Below, piece after piece: positions 43,796 to 54,337 of a stretch of DNA of 64,000 bases (position 1 is the stretch's first letter; the number at the start of each line of letters is the position of its first letter). Source of the DNA: Mucilaginibacter paludis DSM 18603 (lineage in GTDB: Bacteria; Bacteroidota; Bacteroidia; Sphingobacteriales; Sphingobacteriaceae); NCBI RefSeq assembly GCF_000166195.2, contig NZ_CM001403.1, forward strand, positions 6,714,432 through 6,778,431, written 5' to 3'. The notes under the pieces were generated by a model. It saw nothing but the letters and a program-made list of their open reading frames with translations, had not been told where the DNA came from and ran no database searches. The translations under genes and the position numbers were made by a program.

Positions 43796-46700
43796 CTAAT
43801 TCGCTTTTTCCCTGATCATTAACCAGGCATGCTTCAGTAAGGCAACCAGTTCGTCCAGTTTCATCGGTTTGGCAATGTAATCATCCATGCCGGCGCTGAT
43901 ACAGATCTCCTTATCTTCAAGCATGGCGTTGGCCGTCATGGCAATGATGAAGGGCTGTTTAAACTTTCCTTTGCGTATCAACTGGGTGGTTTCCAAGCCG
44001 TCCATTTCGGGCATTTGCACATCCATTAAAATTACGTCGTAGGTTTTAAGCATCATTTGCTCGAGCACTTCGTAACCGTTGGCGACTATTTCAATGGTGT
44101 AGCCCATCTTATTCAGTATACGTTGAATTAGTTTTTGGTTGATCAGGTTATCTTCGGCAACTAAAATACTCAGCGGGTGCAGCAGTGAGAAACCCCCTTC
44201 CAGCGTATTGGCCGATTTTTCTTCAGTTGATTTTTCTTCCCGCTGGTTGCCAAGCTCGGCCCTAATGCTTTTACTTAACTGGCTCTGCTTGGCGGGTTTA
44301 ACCAATATCGATGCAAACAAGCCGGGATTTTTTTTACTGCTTTCGTCTCCAATGGAGCTCAGCATAATAACAGGCAGGTTGCTGTGCACGTGTTTAATGG
44401 CTTTGGCAAGCCCTACACCATCCATATCCGGCATTTCCATATCGGTTATCACCAGGTTAAAGCTGTTGTCGGCGGCTAAAATTGCAAGGGCCTCTTTGGC
44501 TGATGATGCCGTAACCGGTATCAGTTTCCATTGCTGTAATTGTGTTTTTAAAATGGTTAAGTTGGTTTGGTTATCATCAACAACCAATATTTTTTTACCC
44601 TCAAGCCCATCCATGTTTACAGATACCTGTATGCGTTTAAGCTGCGCGGTACTGATTTCGGCCTTAATTGAAAAACTAAAAACCGAGCCTTTGCCAAAAT
44701 TACTTTCAGCCCAAATTTCGTCGCCCATCAGTTTAACCAGCCGCTCGCTGATAACCAGGCCCAGGCCGGTGCCTCCGTATTTGCGCGTAGTTGACGAATC
44801 CACCTGCGAGAACGGCTTAAACAGGTTGGATAGTTTCTCTTCGGGTATACCTATGCCGGTATCGGTAACGGTAAAAGCCAGGTCGATCCCACCATGATCA
44901 TCTTGCTTGAGCAGGGATATTTTCACAAAAACTTCGCCCTTTTCGGTAAACTTAATGGCATTGTTGATCAGGTTGATGAGCACCTGTTTCAGCCTTAGGC
45001 TATCGCCTATAATCTGGCGGGGCACGTTATAATCAATTTCATAAATCAGATCGATGCCACGTAAAGCCACTCTGGGGCCAAACAAATCCATTACCTCCTC
45101 GATGCTGTGCCGCAGGTCGAAATCAATATGCTCGATATCCATCTTACCCGATTCAATTTTCGAGAAATCCAGGATATCGTTAATCACGTTAACCAGGCTA
45201 TCTCCGCAGGTGATAATCGTTTCGGCATATTCCCGCTGTTCAGTATTCAAATCCGTTTCAACCAGTAGCGATGCCATCCCGATCACGCCGTTCATCGGCG
45301 TCCTGATCTCGTGGCTCATGGTGGCTAAAAACACACTTTTGGCTTGGTTGGCCTTTTCGGCTTCAAGGCGTGCGGCCTGTTCCTGTATCTTTTGTTTGTT
45401 AAGCTCCTCGTTCAGTAAATGGAGGTTTTCCGATTGCGAATTGAGCTCTTCGGCCTGCGAATGTAATTCTTCGGCTTGTGCCTGCAGCTCTTCCGATTGT
45501 ACCTGAAGCTCTTCATTTAATTCCTGAAGCTGGTTAACCTTCTGTACCACTTCTGCTGTGCGCTCGGCTACCTGTTTTCTGAGTATTTTTTTTTGTTTTT
45601 TAACGCTGTTAATGCGGCTGCGGTAAAAAGCATAAGCTGCGCCCAGTATAACCATGGCCGTTGCTATTTTAAACCACCAGGTATCCCAAAAGGGTGGTGT
45701 GATGGTTACCAGGATAGCTGTTCCGGTTTCGTTCCAGATGCCGTCGTTATTAGATGCCTTCACCCGGAATGTGTAATTGCCAGGGTCTAAATTGGTATAC
45801 GATGCCCTTTTTAAGTGTCCCGCCTGTACCCAACCCGTATCAAAGCCATCCAGCTTATAGGCGTACGAGTTGTTTTCGGATATAACGTAGTTTAGGGCCG
45901 CGTAGTCAAACGATATGGACGATTGACTGTACGATAAATTAATCTCTTTGGCAACGCTGATCTCGGTTTTTAAGGGCGAGTGAGGTCCGCCTGCAACGAT
46001 GCTTTTATTAAAGATTTGGAAACCGGTAAGATACACCGGCGGCACAAACTTGTTGCTTTTAATTTGATCGGGATAAAAAGTTGTAAGCCCCCTGGTTCCA
46101 CCAAAAAAGAACTCGCCGTCGCTGGTCTTCAGGTACGCGTTTGTTTCATATTCCAGGCCCTGCAAGCCGTCGCGTATACCGTATTTTTTGACCGATGCTG
46201 TTTCCGGGTCCAACTGTGTTAGTCCGTTAGAGGTAGAGATCCATAAGCGGCCATGCTTGTCTTCAATAATGCCTTTGATAAATTCGGTAGCCAAGCCGCC
46301 TTTTTTGGTATAGAGCTCAAAACTGTTTGTTTTGGTGTTAAACAGGTATAAGCCTAACTGGCCTATCCACAAGCGTTTTTTATGATCGGTAAAAATTACC
46401 CTGATATCAGACGGCACATCACCCTGATTAAAATAATGCGAGAATTTTTTGGTGTTTAAGTTATAACAGTTCAGGCCTGCATCGTCGGTTCCAAACCAAA
46501 CATGGCCTTCCGCGTCTTCGCCAATAGCTAAAACGTTGTTGCCCGATAAGTGGGTAAGGCCGTCTGCATCCTGGGTGATATGTTTAAATTGATGTGTTTT
46601 GGCATCAAGCAAATTAAGCCCGCCAAAATAAGTACCCACCCACAGGTTGCCTTTACTATCCTGGAAAATTTTTTGAATAAAGTTTGAACTGATGGAAGTT

Positions 46701-48109
46701 TTATTCTTGGGGTTGTTTCTAAATGCTGTAAAAGTTCCGCTTTGCGGGTTAAAAAGATTTAAGCCGCCGCTCCAGGTACCCACCCAGATATTTTGATCCC
46801 TATCCTGCAAAATATCCATTACCGCGTTCGAGCTGATGGTACCCGGAAGGTTAGGGTTGAACTGATAGTGCCTGAAAGTGTTTTTTTTGCGATCAAATAA
46901 GTTCAATCCGCCACCGTCTGTACCCACCCAAATGTTACCGTTTTTATCTTGGCAAAGTGTTTTTACATCATTATAACTAATGCTTTGAGGATCTTGCTTT
47001 TGGCGGTACAGGTTAAATTTGGCCGCCTGGGGAGCATACAGGTTAACGCCGCCGCGGTGGGTGCCTACCCACAGGTTGCCTTGTTTGTCTTCAAATATGG
47101 CCGATGCGGAAGTTTGCGATAAACTGGCCGTGTTGCCAGGATCGTCACGGTATTTGCTGAAGTTTTTATTTACGCTGTTATAACGGTTTAAGCCGCCGTT
47201 AATGCAGGTAATCCAAATATGGCCGGCCTTATCGCCTAAAATACTTTTTACAACATCGCTTCCTAAACTTAGCGGATCCCGGTCATCGTGTTTTATCTGT
47301 TTAAATGTTTTGGCTTTTAAATTAAACAGCAAAACCCCATTATCTTTGCTACCCAGCCAAAGGTTGCCTGCCGTATCCTGGGCTATGGCCACTAAATTGT
47401 TGCCTTGGGCGCCGCCCGGGGCATATTGGTAAAGGTTGAATGTTTTTGTTATCGTATTAAACAGGTTTAAACCGTTTTGCGTAGCTATCCATAAGCTGCC
47501 CGCCTTATCCTGAAAAATATAGTTAACAGTATCGTTACTTAAACTGTTGATCTGGCCGGTTTGATGGCGGAATTTGATGAACTGGTTTTTTTTATCATCA
47601 TACAAGTTGAGGCCACCACCGGCAGTACCCAACCAAAAATTTTGATTCTTGTCCAGGCAAATATGGGTAATAAAGTTGCTGCTTATGCTTCCGTTATGAC
47701 GCGGATCGTTTTTAAAGCGGGTAAAGTTATTGGTGCGCTGGTTAAAGCGGTTTAGTCCGTTACGGGTACCAATCCATAGCTGATGGTTTTTATCTTCACA
47801 AATGGTACGAATGGTATTGTCGCTAATGCTGCTGTCGTCATTAGGGATGTTTTTATAAACAATAATTTTAACACCATCGTAGCGGTTTAAGCCATAACGC
47901 GTACCAAACCACATAAAGCCCCGGCTATCCTGAAAAATAGCGTCGACATCGCTGTGCGAAAGGCCCTGCTCGGTGCTAATGTGTTTAAACTTTAAATCCG
48001 GAACCTGCGCAGAGCAATTGCGCGGATTTAAAAAGCAGACTAAACAAGATAGCAAAATTGTAAAAAAAAACATATGCGCGTTAAAGCGCTTTTGCTTAAG
48101 GGCTATCAT
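43796..48109 (-). CDS. Hybrid two-component histidine kinase (reg_prop/Y_Y_Y sensor, two receiver domains)
   Basis: The 1437-residue protein has a signal peptide (FFFTILLSCLVCFL), a periplasmic beta-propeller of reg_prop repeats (about residues 40-720, with LWIGT/GLNRY-type motifs), a Y_Y_Y domain (about 730-800), a membrane helix (WWFKIATAMVILGAAY), and a long coiled coil of repeated EEL-QAQ/SQ units (about 850-900). The histidine kinase core has MSHEIRTPMNG with His933. Two receiver domains follow, with Asp in ITDMEMPDMDG (about 1220) and LMDVQMPEMDG (about 1360). Unlike the usual SusCD-linked kinases it lacks an AraC output domain, so output goes to a separate partner. Confidence 0.95.
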   Translation of the reverse strand: MIALKQKRFNAHMFFFTILLSCLVCFLNPRNCSAQVPDLKFKHISTEQGLSHSDVDAIFQDSRGFMWFGTRYGLNRYDGVKIIVYKNIPNDDSSISDNTIRTICEDKNHQLWIGTRNGLNRFNQRTNNFTRFKNDPRHNGSISSNFITHICLDKNQNFWLGTAGGGLNLYDDKKNQFIKFRHQTGQINSLSNDTVNYIFQDKAGSLWIATQNGLNLFNTITKTFNLYQYAPGGAQGNNLVAIAQDTAGNLWLGSKDNGVLLFNLKAKTFKQIKHDDRDPLSLGSDVVKSILGDKAGHIWITCINGGLNRYNSVNKNFSKYRDDPGNTASLSQTSASAIFEDKQGNLWVGTHRGGVNLYAPQAAKFNLYRQKQDPQSISYNDVKTLCQDKNGNIWVGTDGGGLNLFDRKKNTFRHYQFNPNLPGTISSNAVMDILQDRDQNIWVGTWSGGLNLFNPQSGTFTAFRNNPKNKTSISSNFIQKIFQDSKGNLWVGTYFGGLNLLDAKTHQFKHITQDADGLTHLSGNNVLAIGEDAEGHVWFGTDDAGLNCYNLNTKKFSHYFNQGDVPSDIRVIFTDHKKRLWIGQLGLYLFNTKTNSFELYTKKGGLATEFIKGIIEDKHGRLWISTSNGLTQLDPETASVKKYGIRDGLQGLEYETNAYLKTSDGEFFFGGTRGLTTFYPDQIKSNKFVPPVYLTGFQIFNKSIVAGGPHSPLKTEISVAKEINLSYSQSSISFDYAALNYVISENNSYAYKLDGFDTGWVQAGHLKRASYTNLDPGNYTFRVKASNNDGIWNETGTAILVTITPPFWDTWWFKIATAMVILGAAYAFYRSRINSVKKQKKILRKQVAERTAEVVQKVNQLQELNEELQVQSEELQAQAEELHSQAEELNSQSENLHLLNEELNKQKIQEQAARLEAEKANQAKSVFLATMSHEIRTPMNGVIGMASLLVETDLNTEQREYAETIITCGDSLVNVINDILDFSKIESGKMDIEHIDFDLRHSIEEVMDLFGPRVALRGIDLIYEIDYNVPRQIIGDSLRLKQVLINLINNAIKFTEKGEVFVKISLLKQDDHGGIDLAFTVTDTGIGIPEEKLSNLFKPFSQVDSSTTRKYGGTGLGLVISERLVKLMGDEIWAESNFGKGSVFSFSIKAEISTAQLKRIQVSVNMDGLEGKKILVVDDNQTNLTILKTQLQQWKLIPVTASSAKEALAILAADNSFNLVITDMEMPDMDGVGLAKAIKHVHSNLPVIMLSSIGDESSKKNPGLFASILVKPAKQSQLSKSIRAELGNQREEKSTEEKSANTLEGGFSLLHPLSILVAEDNLINQKLIQRILNKMGYTIEIVANGYEVLEQMMLKTYDVILMDVQMPEMDGLETTQLIRKGKFKQPFIIAMTANAMLEDKEICISAGMDDYIAKPMKLDELVALLKHAWLMIREKAN

Positions 48110-48205
48110 AGTTTAACAAGCTTAATTACGCGGTTAAGAATTTAAAAATTCTCGAGGTTGCTTTGTTATACGTAACGATGGGCGAAAGGTTTACTTAAAG
48201 TCAAC

Positions 48206-48583
48206 TTATTCATCTTCTGCGAAAGTTAATACGTAACCGTTAATATCCTTCACCGAAAACTCTGTAGCCCCATAAAAGGTTTTTTCGAGGCCATGTAATA
48301 TGGTAATCTGATCTTTAACAGTTTCAAAAAAATCCCGGATGTTTTTCAATTTAATGTACAACAAAAGCGATCCGCCATCGGTACGGTTTACCTCGGGTAA
48401 GGCGTCTCCCAGGCTTTCAAAGGTTTGCAGCATAAACGTCACATTGCCGTTCATCAGCATAGCCCAGACAAAGTTGTCTCCTTCTTCCGGTACGCTTGCG
48501 ATGAGATTAAAGCCTAATAACTGGTAAAATTGGATACTGGCGCGAATATCCTTTACGAAAATATTTGGAGATAACGATTCCAT
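48206..48583 (-). CDS. Glyoxalase/VOC-family protein
   Basis: The 125-residue protein has the paired beta-alpha-beta-beta-beta fold of VOC proteins: FVKDIRASIQFYQLLGFNL, then AMLMNGNVTFMLQT, and FYGATEFSVKDINGYVLTFAE. The substrate is unknown; this family includes glyoxalases, dioxygenases and resistance proteins. Confidence 0.85.
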   Translation of the reverse strand: MESLSPNIFVKDIRASIQFYQLLGFNLIASVPEEGDNFVWAMLMNGNVTFMLQTFESLGDALPEVNRTDGGSLLLYIKLKNIRDFFETVKDQITILHGLEKTFYGATEFSVKDINGYVLTFAEDE

Positions 48584-48838
48584 ATCATTGGTATTGATTA
48601 ACGTTTAAGTTAAATATACAATGATTATGTAAACAAAATAGCCCGTCGCCTAATGTTTTTTTACCACAAAATATTGGCCGGTCCGCAGCCAAAGCTCCTG
48701 TGCAAAAAATGGCCTCACTACCTCCGGAAAAGCCTCTTTTAGTGTTGATTTAGCTGCCTGATATCAGGTTGAGATATGCCTTGCGTCATTTTATTGCCAT
48801 TGCTTTGTCCGCATATTTGTTTAACAAATTTCAACGCC

Positions 48839-48964
48839 ATGTTAGGTTATACCATCAAGATAAACCAGGTAATAACATTTATTATCATTATCGCCATGAT
48901 TATTTTAGCTATCCTATCAGCCATCAAAGTTTATGGGCCGGCTTTAAACCAGTTTTATCATTAG
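48839..48964 (+). CDS. Possible small single-helix membrane protein
   Basis: ATG 48839 opens a 41-residue frame, MLGYTIKINQ followed by TFIIIIAMIILAILSAI and a short tail. It has one hydrophobic helix and no recognised family. It could be real because the composition is typical of membrane peptides, but evidence is thin. Confidence 0.35.
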   Translation: MLGYTIKINQVITFIIIIAMIILAILSAIKVYGPALNQFYH

Positions 48965-48990
48965 CATACATTTATAACCCATGTTGCAGG

Positions 48991-49182
48991 TTATTGATAA
49001 GGGGAGATTGCACCCGTTGCAAAAGCCTGCAACCTTGTTAATTGACTTACCTCATCAGTTCTGGATGCTATGATACGATATCCTGTCAAAATCAACAATG
49101 CAACGAAGCTCATCGTTGTAAGCGTTATGGTTATCATTGCTATAATTTTGGCCTTTAAATTATACGGGTAGGGCAGGTGCAC
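48991..49182 (-). CDS. Possible small membrane protein
   Basis: The 63-residue frame (MHLPYPYNLKAKIIAMITIT) has one hydrophobic helix (TLTTMSFVALLILTGYRII). It resembles the 41-residue peptide nearby only in being short and hydrophobic. It lies 3 nt downstream of the lipoprotein gene on the same strand, which favours a real operon partner. Confidence 0.42.
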   Translation of the reverse strand: MHLPYPYNLKAKIIAMITITLTTMSFVALLILTGYRIIASRTDEVSQLTRLQAFATGAISPYQ

Positions 49183-49185
49183 AGC

Positions 49186-49440
49186 CTAATCGAGCGACCG
49201 GAACCTCAAATCCCCGTGTAAGGATGGTGCCGGGTTTTGCTTGTTCTGCAAAATATCAATGCTTTCTTTTTTAGTAGAAATTTCTCCGTAACTGTGTTTT
49301 GCAGGTGTGGCCGAGCGGTTTTTAGGTAATGTTTGGCCAGGGTTATTGATGTTACAGCCTGTAATAAAAAAAACGGATATCAAAAAAAGCAGTATACCCG
49401 CTTTGGAGGGTATACCACTTTTTAAAATATTGTTTTTCAT
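49186..49440 (-). CDS. Small lipoprotein
   Basis: Starting at ATG 49440 (MKNNILKSGIPSKAG) gives 84 residues. The signal LLFLISVFFITGC ends in a lipobox Cys near residue 30, and the mature part is short and polar. The function is unknown. Confidence 0.65.
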   Translation of the reverse strand: MKNNILKSGIPSKAGILLFLISVFFITGCNINNPGQTLPKNRSATPAKHSYGEISTKKESIDILQNKQNPAPSLHGDLRFRSLD

Positions 49441-49510
49441 AGTGATAAGGTATAGGTTATACAAATGTATTTAATGCAAAATGCGTTTCCTATACGTACC
49501 AGTACTGATT

Positions 49511-49530
49511 TTTAATGTTTAAACATTAAA
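49511..49530. promoter_or_regulatory. 20-bp perfect palindrome
   Basis: TTTAATGTTTAAACATTAAA is a perfect palindrome between the lipoprotein gene and the terminator after aconitase. It could be an operator for the lipoprotein gene. Confidence 0.4.
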
Positions 49531-49546
49531 TAAAGGGCCTATAAAA

Positions 49547-49576
49547 AAAAGCTCCCCGGAATACCGGAGAGCTTTT
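49547..49576 (-). terminator. Terminator after aconitase
   Basis: The arms AGCTCCCCGG and CCGGAGAGCT (one mismatch) with an AATA loop, extended by A-T pairs, lie 44 bp after the aconitase stop. T residues follow on the minus strand. Confidence 0.78.
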
Positions 49577-49619
49577 AAATATTAGCGCTTTAAGCTACGG
49601 CCTTTCGGCATCAGCTTAA

Positions 49620-51887
49620 TTAAGCATGTTGTTGCCTGCGGATGATGTTTAAAGCGCCACCGGCTTTAAACCACTCGATTTGCTGTGCATTGTAAGTATG
49701 GTTTACTTCGATGGTATCGGTTAAGCCGCCTTTATGGTGTATCACAATATGCAAAGGTTTGCCAGGAGTAAAATCCTGTAAGCCGATAATATCAAAAGTA
49801 TCATCTTCTAATATTTTATCGTAATCGGCAGGGTTTGCAAAGGTTAGGCCCAGCATACCTTGTTTTTTAAGGTTGGTTTCGTGTATCCGTGCAAACGATT
49901 TTACCAGGATAGCTCTAACACCAAGGTGACGGGGCTCCATAGCCGCGTGCTCACGTGATGAACCTTCGCCATAGTTTTCATCGCCCACTACGATCGATCC
50001 GATGCCATGGGCCTTGTAATCGCGCTGTGTAGCCGGTACTGGTCCGTATTCGCCGGTTAATTCATTTTTAACGGTATCAGCCTTGTCGTTAAAATAGTTG
50101 ATGGCACCAATTAACATGTTGTTTGATATGTTATCCAGGTGGCCACGGAACTTTAACCATGGGCCGGCCATCGATATATGGTCGGTAGTACATTTGCCCT
50201 TAGCTTTGATCAGCAACTTCAAACCTAAAATATCGGTACCTTCCCAGGCAGCAAACGGATCAAGCAGTTGCAGGCGGGTTGATTTAGGATCAACCTTCAC
50301 TTCAACAGTGCTGCCATCTTCGGCAGGGGCCTGATAACCGGCATCCTCTACCGCAAAACCTTTAACAGGTAATTCAATACCCATAGGCTCATCAAATTTA
50401 ACTTGCTCGCCATCGTTATTGGTTAAATAATCGGTAAGCGGGTTAAAAGTTAAATCGCCGGCAATGGCAAAAGCAGTTACGATCTCCGGCGAAGCCACAA
50501 ACGCGTGGGTATTGGGGTTACCATCCTGGCGTTTGGCAAAGTTACGGTTAAACGAAGTAATGATCGAGTTTTTGCGCGAAGGGTCATCGGTATGACGAGC
50601 CCATTGGCCAATACAAGGGCCGCAGGCATTAGCCAATACAACGCCGCCCATGCTTTCAAAAGTTTTAAGGTAGCCATCGCGTTCAACGGTATAGCGTACC
50701 AGCTCAGAACCCGGTGTAATGGTAAACTCGGCCGATGTTTTGATGTTTTTGCTGATGGCCTGGCTGGCTATAGAAGCCGCGCGGGTAATATCCTCATAAG
50801 ATGAGTTGGTACATGAGCCTATCAAACCAACTTCTAATTTAGTAGGCCAGTTGTTTTCTTTAACTGCTTGCGCAAATTTTGAAATAGGCCAAGCCAAATC
50901 CGGTGTGAAGGGGCCGTTTACATGCGGCTCCAGCTCGCTCAGGTTAATTTCAATAACCTGGTCAAAGTATAATTCGGGGTTAGCGTAAACTTCAGGGTCG
51001 CCGGTTAAGTGTTCTTTAACCGCGTTAGCTAAGTCAGCAATATCGCCACGTTCAGTACCGCGCAGGTAAGCTTCAGATTTGGTATCATAACCAAAAATAG
51101 AAGTAGTAGCGCCAATTTCGGCACCCATATTACAAATGGTACCTTTACCAGTTGCCGATAACGATTGTGCACCTTCGCCAAAATACTCTACAATAGCGCC
51201 GGTACCACCCTTTACAGTCAGGATACCTGCCACACGCAGAATAATATCTTTAGCCGATGTCCAGCCGCTCATTTTTCCGGTTAATTTTACACCAATCAGC
51301 TTAGGGAATTTAAGTTCCCAGGGCAATCCGGCCATTACGTCGCAGGCATCGGCACCGCCAACACCAATGGCAACCATACCCAAACCACCCGCGTTAGGCG
51401 TGTGCGAATCGGTACCGATCATCATTCCGCCCGGAAAAGCGTAATTTTCTAAAACCACCTGGTGTATAATACCTGCACCCGGTTTCCAGAAACCGATACC
51501 ATATTTATCCGACACCGAGGCCAGAAAATCATAAACTTCTTTATTTTGATCTTTCGCTGTGCTCAAATCCTTATCGGCACCAATTTTAGCCTGTATCAGG
51601 TGGTCGCAATGTACGGTTGATGGTACGGCTACTTGCGGGCGGCCTGCTTGCATAAATTGCAAAAGCGCCATTTGCGCCGTAGCATCCTGCATGGCAACGC
51701 GGTCTGGTGCAAAATCTACATAATCAACACCACGGCTGTAAGCATGTGTAGCTGCGCCTTCGGTAAGGTGGGTGTATAAAATTTTCTCAGTAAGAGTAAG
51801 GGGTTTACCTACCGTGTTACGGGCTGCTTCGACGCGACTGCCGAGGCTGGCGTAAACCTTTTTAATCATATCTAAATCAAAAGCCAT
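49620..51887 (-). CDS. acnA: Aconitate hydratase
   Basis: The 755-residue enzyme interconverts citrate and isocitrate in the TCA cycle. I start it at ATG 51887 (MAFDLDMIKKVYASLG), which fits the family better than the frame from 51938. Cluster-binding Cys residues are in GSCTNSSYED and NACGPCIGQW, with the substrate-binding GSSREHAA in the swivel domain. It resembles mitochondrial-type aconitases, as is usual in this phylum. The gene symbol acnA is a label for function rather than exact clade. Confidence 0.95.
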   Translation of the reverse strand: MAFDLDMIKKVYASLGSRVEAARNTVGKPLTLTEKILYTHLTEGAATHAYSRGVDYVDFAPDRVAMQDATAQMALLQFMQAGRPQVAVPSTVHCDHLIQAKIGADKDLSTAKDQNKEVYDFLASVSDKYGIGFWKPGAGIIHQVVLENYAFPGGMMIGTDSHTPNAGGLGMVAIGVGGADACDVMAGLPWELKFPKLIGVKLTGKMSGWTSAKDIILRVAGILTVKGGTGAIVEYFGEGAQSLSATGKGTICNMGAEIGATTSIFGYDTKSEAYLRGTERGDIADLANAVKEHLTGDPEVYANPELYFDQVIEINLSELEPHVNGPFTPDLAWPISKFAQAVKENNWPTKLEVGLIGSCTNSSYEDITRAASIASQAISKNIKTSAEFTITPGSELVRYTVERDGYLKTFESMGGVVLANACGPCIGQWARHTDDPSRKNSIITSFNRNFAKRQDGNPNTHAFVASPEIVTAFAIAGDLTFNPLTDYLTNNDGEQVKFDEPMGIELPVKGFAVEDAGYQAPAEDGSTVEVKVDPKSTRLQLLDPFAAWEGTDILGLKLLIKAKGKCTTDHISMAGPWLKFRGHLDNISNNMLIGAINYFNDKADTVKNELTGEYGPVPATQRDYKAHGIGSIVVGDENYGEGSSREHAAMEPRHLGVRAILVKSFARIHETNLKKQGMLGLTFANPADYDKILEDDTFDIIGLQDFTPGKPLHIVIHHKGGLTDTIEVNHTYNAQQIEWFKAGGALNIIRRQQHA

Positions 51888-52163
51888 TATATTGATTTTA
51901 TGGGTGAAAGTAAATAAAAAGTGGATTTTTAAGGCCACTTTTTAAGGTTTGGGCGAATTTACAAAAAATGCGAAGTAAAAGAACCCTTTATAGGTGTCAA
52001 GTTTTATTTGGATATATTCTAAATAACAAACAGCAAGGGCGCATCATTACAGATAAATTGGTGACTGGCCTTTTTTATGCCGCTCGCATAGTACACACCC
52101 CTTCGCCCCTTGCCATTTCCATCAATCGCTCGTATAGAACACACCCCTCCGCCCCTCTCGAGA

Positions 52164-53692
52164 GCATAGCCGTCAATTTAAGTAGCTGTACTCATATATT
52201 GTTGATTTTCAGTTATTTAATTTTTAGGCGCGGTTTGCCCGCATGGGCAAACCTATGTATTTTTACTCTCATATTTTTCGTTTTTTAAGGCGGGGAGGTT
52301 TAGATGACCCCGCCTTTCTTATTTTTGTTTAACTATCTAAATATAGTATTTAAATATCTAATAATCAAATACTTATTACAATTTCTTCTATTTTTAACCT
52401 ATGTTTTCTGTGCTCTTTTGAAAGGTGCTTTAAGTTTAATTTCTCCAACAGAGCTAACCACTTTGAGCATATCCCTAAAAGCTGCGCTCGCAATTCTTCT
52501 TTCGTAGAAGCGATTAGTCGATGCACCTTTAAAACACTAATTTGACCTATCTTACCGATAGCCATGCATATTTTCCAACTCAAAACTGCCCAGATCAACT
52601 TACTGTATAATATACTGGTTATACGATCCGAACTTCCTTTGGGGAACGTGTGTATCTTTAAAAACGACTTCCATGCTTTAAAAACCAATTCTATCTGCCA
52701 TCGCAGGTGATATAACTTTTGGATCAATTCAGCGCTATATTTTTCGCTCACCAGGTTGGTAACAATAAAGTTAAACCCTGCCCGCTCTTTGAATCCCTTA
52801 CTGGTGGTACTGCCTTTCTTTTTATTGTACTTTTCAGTATTGGCTATCCGCCTTGCCTTGAGCTCTTCACTTACCGGTTCTATTATTATCCTTACCGGCA
52901 TCTTATCAGCTCCGATATATACCTGTTGATCAAATACCGCCGGTTATGCCTTGTAGTTTCGACAACTCTAACTTTTGGTATTGGTCGTCCTTTAATAGAT
53001 AAATCGTTGTTTTCGGACATAATTTATTAATAAAGAAAGCTTTGACTTTGTTAATATTGTTCATATAACTCAAGTGAGTGTAACCCAGATCTCTCATATA
53101 TAATACCCCCGGCTGAATTGATGCCTTGTCCAGATGACTCTCACCCTGGTCATTTGCGTTGGCCGGAGTTACTTTGATATCGCTTTTACCACTTTTGATT
53201 TCAAATTCAAATTGTACAGATGCTCCCGCTTTCATCCCACTTCCTTTTGTTCCGGGGAATGTCTCTGCAATAACTTCCGGCAACGCGAAACGGGTAGAAT
53301 CTTTGATACGGATCTCCAAGCCCTGTGTTTGCTCTTGCGGTAACTCAACTGCTATTAATTGCTCAAAAACGGCTTGTACAAACTTTGTCATATTGCTGTG
53401 ATGTCTTTGATGCAATGCCTGCTTCGAAATATCAAGCCCATCCCTCCGCATTAACTGCATACTCATGCCGTTAAACGATTGATCTCCATCAAATAACGCC
53501 ATATCCAATAGTTCCTTGCCTCCCACTTTTCGTTTGCGTTGTATAGCCTCTGTTTTACGGGCCAGGCCATCTAACACCGTTGGTTCAAATAGTTCCGAAC
53601 TCATTCGCTCGAATAATGACTGCAATTTTGCAGTTCCGATTCTTGCTCTAAAAAAATTTTATCCCTTTTTTTTCTAAAGTTGACGGCTATGC
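52164..53692 (-). mobile_element. IS4-family insertion sequence (1529 bp) with 8-bp target duplication
   Basis: Terminal inverted repeats start GCATAGCCGTCAA at both ends (52164 and, reversed, 53692) and continue imperfectly. Direct repeats TCTCGAGA at 52156-52163 and 53693-53700 flank it. Removing the element rejoins CGCCCCTCTCGAGAGGGGAATCGC-like sequence, matching a palindromic repeat near 43577. The boundaries are therefore firm. The transposase has a frameshift, so the copy may no longer move by itself. Confidence 0.88.
52365..53625 (-). pseudogene. IS4-family transposase with +1 frameshift
   Basis: The N-terminal frame (53625-52930) contains DDE residues Asp in IKDSTRFALPE and Asp in YMRDLGY. 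It ends at TGA 52930-52932 in GGTATTTGA. The next frame is open through the same point and continues VFDQQVYIGADKMPVRII, with the YREK motif in YHLRWQIELVFKAWK, to 52365. Joining them at a +1 shift gives about 419 residues, the normal length. Loss of function is more likely than programmed shifting, because no slippery site is evident and +1 shifts are rare in this family. Confidence 0.82.
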
Positions 53693-54337
53693 TCTCGAGA
53701 GGGGAATCGCACGGGCCGCCGCTTTTTTTTATATTACATTGATAATGAGCGATTTATTCAGATCCCTCTTGAGAGGGGGTGGGCTGGGCATTGCGGCTGC
53801 AGGGGTGTGTTCACCGAGCGACGAACTCTGCAACCTGAGTGAACTGCTTAAATAATGGTAGCGTACCTACGGGCGGCTTTGGACTGCCCGATCCTTCCGC
53901 CCACAGGCCAGTTCCCGGCCCGGCGTGCAGTCAGGCCTTTGCGCACTTTTCCTATCTGCGCTTGGTAATCTATAAGGTTCAAACGTCATCCCTGTTTTTT
54001 TTCAAATGGCCGGGTCTGTCACTCATAGCCCGGTGATGGTCGTGCTGGCAAGAACCCTAATTTGATTACGATACATTAAATTAAAAGGGGTACCGAGAGA
54101 TTGGCGGATTAGCGCGTAACACCTACATTTTTGTCGCAATACCCATTTATTGCGACACTTTTGGATGAGTTTTTGTCGCAATACTTAGTATCGCGACAAA
54201 ATAAAATTTACAAAATTCAGGCAGGCCATTTTTTAACAGCTATTTGTTAGCTGAGCCCTTGTCATGAAAATCATTCTATCAGTGAATGTAAGATCACTAA
54301 ATTTAACTCCACATCTATCGGCGGCTAATACCAGGAA
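53693..54337. repeat. Repeat-filled intergenic region with tandem TTGTCGCAATA hairpins
   Basis: There is no gene in 645 bp. A GC-rich dispersed repeat lies at 53868-53952 (inverted copy at 60527-60600). Two hairpins built on TTGTCGCAATA lie at 54132-54157 (perfect 10-bp stem) and 54171-54201 (14-bp stem with one mismatch). Confidence 0.55.

Noticed and set aside
44139..44897. 252-codon frame opposite the hybrid kinase
   Set aside because: It is antisense to conserved kinase and receiver domains.
52900..52940. Programmed frameshift in the transposase
   Set aside because: The shift needed is +1 and no slippery run is present; IS frameshifting is usually -1 on A-rich slippery sites.
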